DNA from: Flavobacteriales bacterium UBA7430
Lineage (GTDB): Bacteria > Bacteroidota > Bacteroidia > Flavobacteriales > UBA7430
Direction of reading: 5' to 3'
Assembly (NCBI GenBank): GCA_002478765.1
Contig: DLQO01000001.1
Span: 1 to 15,419, forward strand
DNA: 15,419 nucleotides
This document shows, piece by piece, positions 12,593 to 15,419 of this stretch. The notes under the pieces are model-generated. The model ran no database searches. It was not told the DNA's origin and saw nothing but the letters and a program-made list of their open reading frames with translations. Within the stretch, counting starts at the first letter, position 1. Every line of letters begins with the position of its first letter. The position numbers were made by a program, and so were the translations under genes.

Positions 12593-13901
12593 TTTTTTTG
12601 CTTCTGTTTGCCGAATTTTTTTGCCCATTTCTGCGCCTTCTGTTTGAGCTTGATCTCTTTGAATCACTCTGTTTTTTTTGGCTTTGCCCGCCTTTGTTTG
12701 TAGTATTACTGCTTTTGGCTGGAGCTTCTTGTGACTGTAATTTGTTTTGAGATCGTGGGTTTGTCTTTCTTTTGGGTCTTTGATTTCCTTTTTTGTTAGA
12801 CTTCTTACCTTTTTGGGTGTCAAAACGGGTGATGCTGTCTTGTCCTACCACATTTTCGTAATCATGTTTTGGCTCTTCCACAAAGGCTTGAACAAAAATT
12901 TCTAACGAATCAGGTTGTTCCCCTTTTTTATTTTGAGAGACAATTTCCTGAACCTTATCCAAATTTAACTCTATAAAATGAGAAGGCTCACTATGGTACG
13001 AATACCACATCTTTCGCTTAAAGATGTCCATCTTCTGCATGAAAGCATCTCCTTTTTTTGTCTTGAGCTTTACGTTTGACTCTGGAAAGCCTTTGATCGC
13101 CTCAACATACATATCTAATTCGTAGTTCAAACAACATTTTAACTTACCGCATTGTCCCGCTAACTTTTGAGGGTTTAAAGACAATTGTTGATAACGCGCT
13201 GCACTTGTACCCACAGAACGGAAGTCGTTGAGCCAGGTACTGCAACAGAGTTCTCTCCCACATGAGCCAATCCCTCCCATACGCTGAGCTTCTTGGCGGA
13301 CTCCTATCTGACGCATTTCAATACGTACTTGAAATTCATCAGCCATCAGCTTAATCAATTCTCGGAAATCTACACGACCTTCAGAGGTATAATAGAAAAC
13401 AGCTTTGATGTTGTCTCCCTGAAACTCTACATCTCCAATTTTCATGTCTAAGGCCAATTGAGAAGCAATTTCTCGAGCTCGATACATGGTTTCTTTTTCT
13501 CTGTTTCTGGCAATCCCCCACTTTTCAAGATCTGCATCGGAAGCATGTCGATAGAGGGTTTTAACCTGTTCTCCATCGACCTTAACTTTCTTCTTGCGCA
13601 TCTGTAAACGCACCAATTCTCCTTTGAGTGATATAACACCGATATCATGTCCAGGGGATGCCTCTACCGCAACATGGTCACCCATATGAACATTAAGATT
13701 GTTTTTATTTTTAAAAAACTCCTTTCGCCCGTTTTTAAAACGCACTTCAAAAATATCAAAGGGTTCTTGACCGGCCGGCAAGCTCATATTTGAGAGCCAA
13801 TTGAAAACAGGCATCTTACCACAATTACCGGTACTGCAAGTTCCTTGACTTTTACAACCCGGAGCATTTCCAGCCGTTGTTGAACAATTCGTACACGCCA
13901 T
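12570..13901 (-). CDS. ricT: RicT/YaaT homolog (PSP1-domain iron-sulfur protein) with basic tail
   Basis: The protein has 443 residues. The N-terminus is Cys-rich (C3, C6, C16, C22, C27). The PSP1/YaaT core runs from about 48 to 325, with VEASPGHDIGVISLKGELVR, YYTSEGRVDFRELIKLMADE, GSCGRELCCSTWLNDF (C214, C219, C220) and GQCGKLKCCLNYELDMY (C251, C256, C257). Residues about 364-443 are a low-complexity Lys/Arg/Asn/Ser/Gln tail. In Bacillus, RicT joins RicA and RicF in a complex that carries [4Fe-4S] clusters and helps RNase Y mature mRNAs. Whether that applies here is inference, since neither partner is in the window. It sits 13 nt after holB and overlaps gldH by 23 nt, an order common in flavobacteria. 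The basic tail suggests RNA binding. Confidence 0.9.
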   Translation of the reverse strand: MACTNCSTTAGNAPGCKSQGTCSTGNCGKMPVFNWLSNMSLPAGQEPFDIFEVRFKNGRKEFFKNKNNLNVHMGDHVAVEASPGHDIGVISLKGELVRLQMRKKKVKVDGEQVKTLYRHASDADLEKWGIARNREKETMYRAREIASQLALDMKIGDVEFQGDNIKAVFYYTSEGRVDFRELIKLMADEFQVRIEMRQIGVRQEAQRMGGIGSCGRELCCSTWLNDFRSVGTSAARYQQLSLNPQKLAGQCGKLKCCLNYELDMYVEAIKGFPESNVKLKTKKGDAFMQKMDIFKRKMWYSYHSEPSHFIELNLDKVQEIVSQNKKGEQPDSLEIFVQAFVEEPKHDYENVVGQDSITRFDTQKGKKSNKKGNQRPKRKTNPRSQNKLQSQEAPAKSSNTTNKGGQSQKKQSDSKRSSSNRRRRNGQKNSANRSKKNEENKSE

Positions 13902-13914
13902 CTTTATCTTTTTA

Positions 13915-15075
13915 TCAGGCCGAGGCCTGTTTTAGTTTTTTATGGAGCAACCGAGCAATTTTAAACGATGCATCTAAGAATAAAATCTTAGGATTTGCAT
14001 TTCGTTCAATATGCAATTGCGCCATATTCAACTCCTCTATGATTTCCATGCAATTGTCTGCATGAATAAAAGGAGCAAATTTCTCCATGGTGAAGTTCTG
14101 TCCGCCAACATTCATTTTCATCATCGCGTCAACACCATAATTTTTGAGTAATGCATCTCGCATTACATTGGATGCATACAGCAGGAAACTCTTTTGGTTT
14201 TCTCTACCTGCCTTAGCCATATGCTCAGACCATTGCACCAACTTGTCAATATCTTTAACTTGTAAAGCGCTAAAGCATAAGCGCATCCACTGAACAAAAC
14301 ACAAGGAATTTTCTTGTGCATCTTCTGTGTGCTCGGCAAGCTGTAGGGCTTCATTAACATTCCCTTCAGCCAAAACCGAAATCATTTGAGCTCTAGATGG
14401 CTCTACGCCTCTACCTTTTAGGTAAGCCAGTACCTCCTCATCAGAATATCGAGGCACTTTCACCAACTGAGTTCGGGACAAAACCGTAGCCAACATATTT
14501 TCTGCACTTTCCGCAACGAGTAAAAAAAGCGTTTTGTGTGGTGGCTCTTCAATAATCTTTAAAAGCTTGTTAGCTGCCTGAATATTCATTTTTTCAGGCA
14601 TCCATATCAGCATGATTTTCGTGTCACTCTCGAAAGGCTTTAAACTCAAATCTTTTACGATGTGGAGACTTTCCTCAACCGAAATAATTCCTTGTTTATT
14701 TTCGACCCCAATGTGCTTTAACCAATCGAATAGAGAAAAATACGCATTATCCTCGAGAAGAAATCGCCATTCGGCTAAAAAATTCTTGCTTACAGGTTTT
14801 GATTTTACTGATGTGGTGGTTGCAACTGGAAAAACAAAATGTAAATCCGGATGTGCAAACTTTTTGTGCTTGGCACATGAAGCGCAAGAGCCACAAGAAT
14901 CAAATTCTTGTTTGTCTGTACATGCTACGTACTGTGCAAAAGCAAGAGCTAAAGCTAAATTCCCTGAACCTCTGGAGCCTAGAAAAAGTTGTGCATGAGG
15001 TATCCTGCCTTCACGTACCGAATGCAGTAATATATTTTTTATTTTTTCTTGCCCTAAAAGCTCACGAAACAGCAT
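13915..15075 (-). CDS. holB: DNA polymerase III delta prime subunit
   Basis: This 386-residue protein is the clamp-loader subunit that helps place the sliding clamp on DNA. It opens MLFRELLGQEKIKNILLHSV and RIPHAQLFLGSRGSGNLALA. The P-loop position (33-40) lacks the GKT/S needed for ATP binding, as is normal for delta prime. Zinc-site cysteines are C52, C61, C64 and C67 (CGSCASC). LLKIIEEPPHKTLFLLVAES at 171-190 and SRT at 200-202, matching the SRC arginine-finger motif, are present. A C-terminal collar domain follows from about 235. It is the first gene of the operon with ricT, gldH and PBP1A. The promoter box ends only 4 nt before the ATG, so the mRNA may be leaderless. Confidence 0.93.
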   Translation of the reverse strand: MLFRELLGQEKIKNILLHSVREGRIPHAQLFLGSRGSGNLALALAFAQYVACTDKQEFDSCGSCASCAKHKKFAHPDLHFVFPVATTTSVKSKPVSKNFLAEWRFLLEDNAYFSLFDWLKHIGVENKQGIISVEESLHIVKDLSLKPFESDTKIMLIWMPEKMNIQAANKLLKIIEEPPHKTLFLLVAESAENMLATVLSRTQLVKVPRYSDEEVLAYLKGRGVEPSRAQMISVLAEGNVNEALQLAEHTEDAQENSLCFVQWMRLCFSALQVKDIDKLVQWSEHMAKAGRENQKSFLLYASNVMRDALLKNYGVDAMMKMNVGGQNFTMEKFAPFIHADNCMEIIEELNMAQLHIERNANPKILFLDASFKIARLLHKKLKQASA

Positions 15076-15216
15076 AGTTCAAATATACAATTTGAAGAAC
15101 TAACTTTCCAACCAAAACAAGAGTTTAATATAGATTTTAATAACACTGAATTACGCATCCCACCAGATGATGCTGCCTTTGTGTTTAAAGCTAAAATTCG
15201 TTTAAAAGTGGATTAA
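15058..15216 (+). pseudogene. Coding-like tail with no start codon
   Basis: This plus-strand frame is open from just after the stop at 15055-15057 to the TAA at 15214-15216 and has no ATG, or suitably placed GTG or TTG, start. From 15076 it reads like a real protein end: SSNIQFEELTFQPKQEFNID, then FNNTELRIPPDDAAFVFKAK, ending IRLKVD. Alternating polar/hydrophobic residues suggest beta strands. I do not recognise the family. Upstream it runs antisense into the holB start, where the sequence is clearly holB. It may be the remnant of a gene whose 5' part was lost, or chance coding-like sequence in a promoter region. It ends 78 nt before the nitroreductase gene. Confidence 0.4.
15080..15087 (-). 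promoter_or_regulatory. Bacteroidota -7 box for the holB operon, possibly leaderless
   Basis: On the minus strand this is TATATTTG, an exact TAnnTTTG match, with TTG in GGTTGG about 21 bases upstream as the -33 element. The box ends only 4 nt before the holB ATG. Transcription would then start at or within a few bases of the start codon. Confidence 0.55.
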
Positions 15217-15230
15217 ATATTAACGATTAA

Positions 15231-15261
15231 TTTGATTAATAAACGCCTAATATTTACTTTG
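15231..15261 (+). promoter_or_regulatory. Promoter of the nitroreductase-family gene
   Basis: TTTG at 15231-15234 and TACTTTG at 15255-15261 are separated by 20 bases. The -7 element is one base shorter than TAnnTTTG, but its TTTG lies at the same distance from the upstream TTTG (23 nt) as in the rplU promoter. It ends 33 nt before the ATG. Confidence 0.55.
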
Positions 15262-15294
15262 TGGCTCGAATTAAACAACCCAAAAAAAACAGCA

Positions 15295-15419
15295 ATGGAA
15301 AAAACAGCATTTGAAGCAATTGCTTACAGACGATCGGTTCGGAAATATAAAAATGAGGAAATTGATGCGGATAAAGTTCAAAAATGTTTGCAAAATGCCT
15401 CTATAGCTCCCACCAGCAG
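15295..15419 (+). CDS. Nitroreductase-family protein, N-terminal part (cut by window edge)
   Basis: Only the first 41 codons are present. They read MEKTAFEAIAYRRSVRKYKN, then EEIDADKVQKCLQNASIAPT followed by S. The pattern of an early RRSVRKY and a downstream helix ending in APTS is characteristic of FMN-dependent nitroreductases and related flavin reductases. In these proteins the Arg residues of RRSxR contact the FMN phosphate and APTS precedes the cofactor loop. The gene has a good promoter about 35-65 nt upstream. The electron acceptor, and whether it is a nitro- or quinone reductase, cannot be judged from this fragment. Confidence 0.9.
   Translation, partial: MEKTAFEAIAYRRSVRKYKNEEIDADKVQKCLQNASIAPTS

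Noticed and set aside
12119..12823. A 234-codon frame that extends gldH 231 nt upstream
   Set aside because: The extension lies entirely over the low-complexity basic tail of ricT, and using it would bury the clear lipoprotein signal peptide that starts at 12592.
12570..12830. A/T-rich repetitive stretch that could suggest a direct repeat or foreign DNA
   Set aside because: It is explained by the low-complexity Lys/Arg/Asn-rich tail of RicT. No exact repeat unit or mobile-element end is visible.
13915..14100. Possible defect in the holB P-loop (GSRGSGNL lacks GKT)
   Set aside because: Delta prime subunits normally do not bind ATP and have degenerate P-loops, so this is expected and not a mutation.
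14612..15077. Plus-strand frames of about 92 and 128 codons across holB
   Set aside because: They are antisense shadows of holB, with atypical residue composition and no start context. holB on the minus strand carries all expected motifs.

Overview
This window looks like a chromosomal segment of a bacterium from the phylum Bacteroidota, most likely order Flavobacteriales. Four things support this: gliding-motility/type IX secretion lipoprotein genes (gldD, gldH) and gldE; the gene orders HU-mutY-ssb-gldE-gldD and holB-ricT-gldH-PBP1A, which I recall as typical of flavobacteria; Bacteroidota-type promoter boxes (TAnnTTTG, in one case with an upstream TTTG); and start codons that lack Shine-Dalgarno sequences. 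The DNA is AT-rich and densely coding. No intergenic gap exceeds 300 bases. I saw no tRNA, rRNA, insertion sequence, prophage or CRISPR array.

Layout. Positions 1-1270 (minus strand) hold the start of an RNase E/G gene, a 30-residue, very basic mS38/bS22-like ribosomal protein gene, a membrane-anchored TPR protein and an HU-family DNA-binding protein. Transcription probably starts from a promoter near 1330. Positions 1414-4881 (plus strand) form a compact run, mutY-ssb-gldE-gldD: DNA repair, single-stranded DNA binding, a CBS-domain membrane protein and a gliding lipoprotein. gldD overlaps tail-to-tail with a heme A synthase gene (4868-5890, minus). Upstream of that gene on the same strand lies a cysteine-rich, metal-binding-domain lipoprotein (6057-6512). 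A divergent EamA transporter follows (6624-7505), then ribosomal proteins L21 and L27 (7586-8231), which end at a strong, probably bidirectional terminator.

Positions 8304-9674 (minus) encode both subunits of a 3-oxoacid CoA-transferase. Positions 9793-15075 (minus) are a tight operon read as holB (clamp-loader delta prime), ricT (PSP1/YaaT family), gldH (gliding lipoprotein) and a class A penicillin-binding protein. Its genes are 1-13 nt apart or overlap. The last 340 bases hold a coding-like tail with no start codon (ending 15216) and the first 41 codons of a nitroreductase-family gene with a good promoter.

The window is mostly conserved housekeeping and gliding/T9SS-related content. I did not find a clear new multi-gene system. 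The points most worth a second look are the 30-residue ribosomal protein, the CX3C variant metal-binding lipoprotein upstream of heme A synthase, the orphan coding tail at 15058-15216, the apparently leaderless holB promoter, and the lineage-style additions to RicT and PBP1A.
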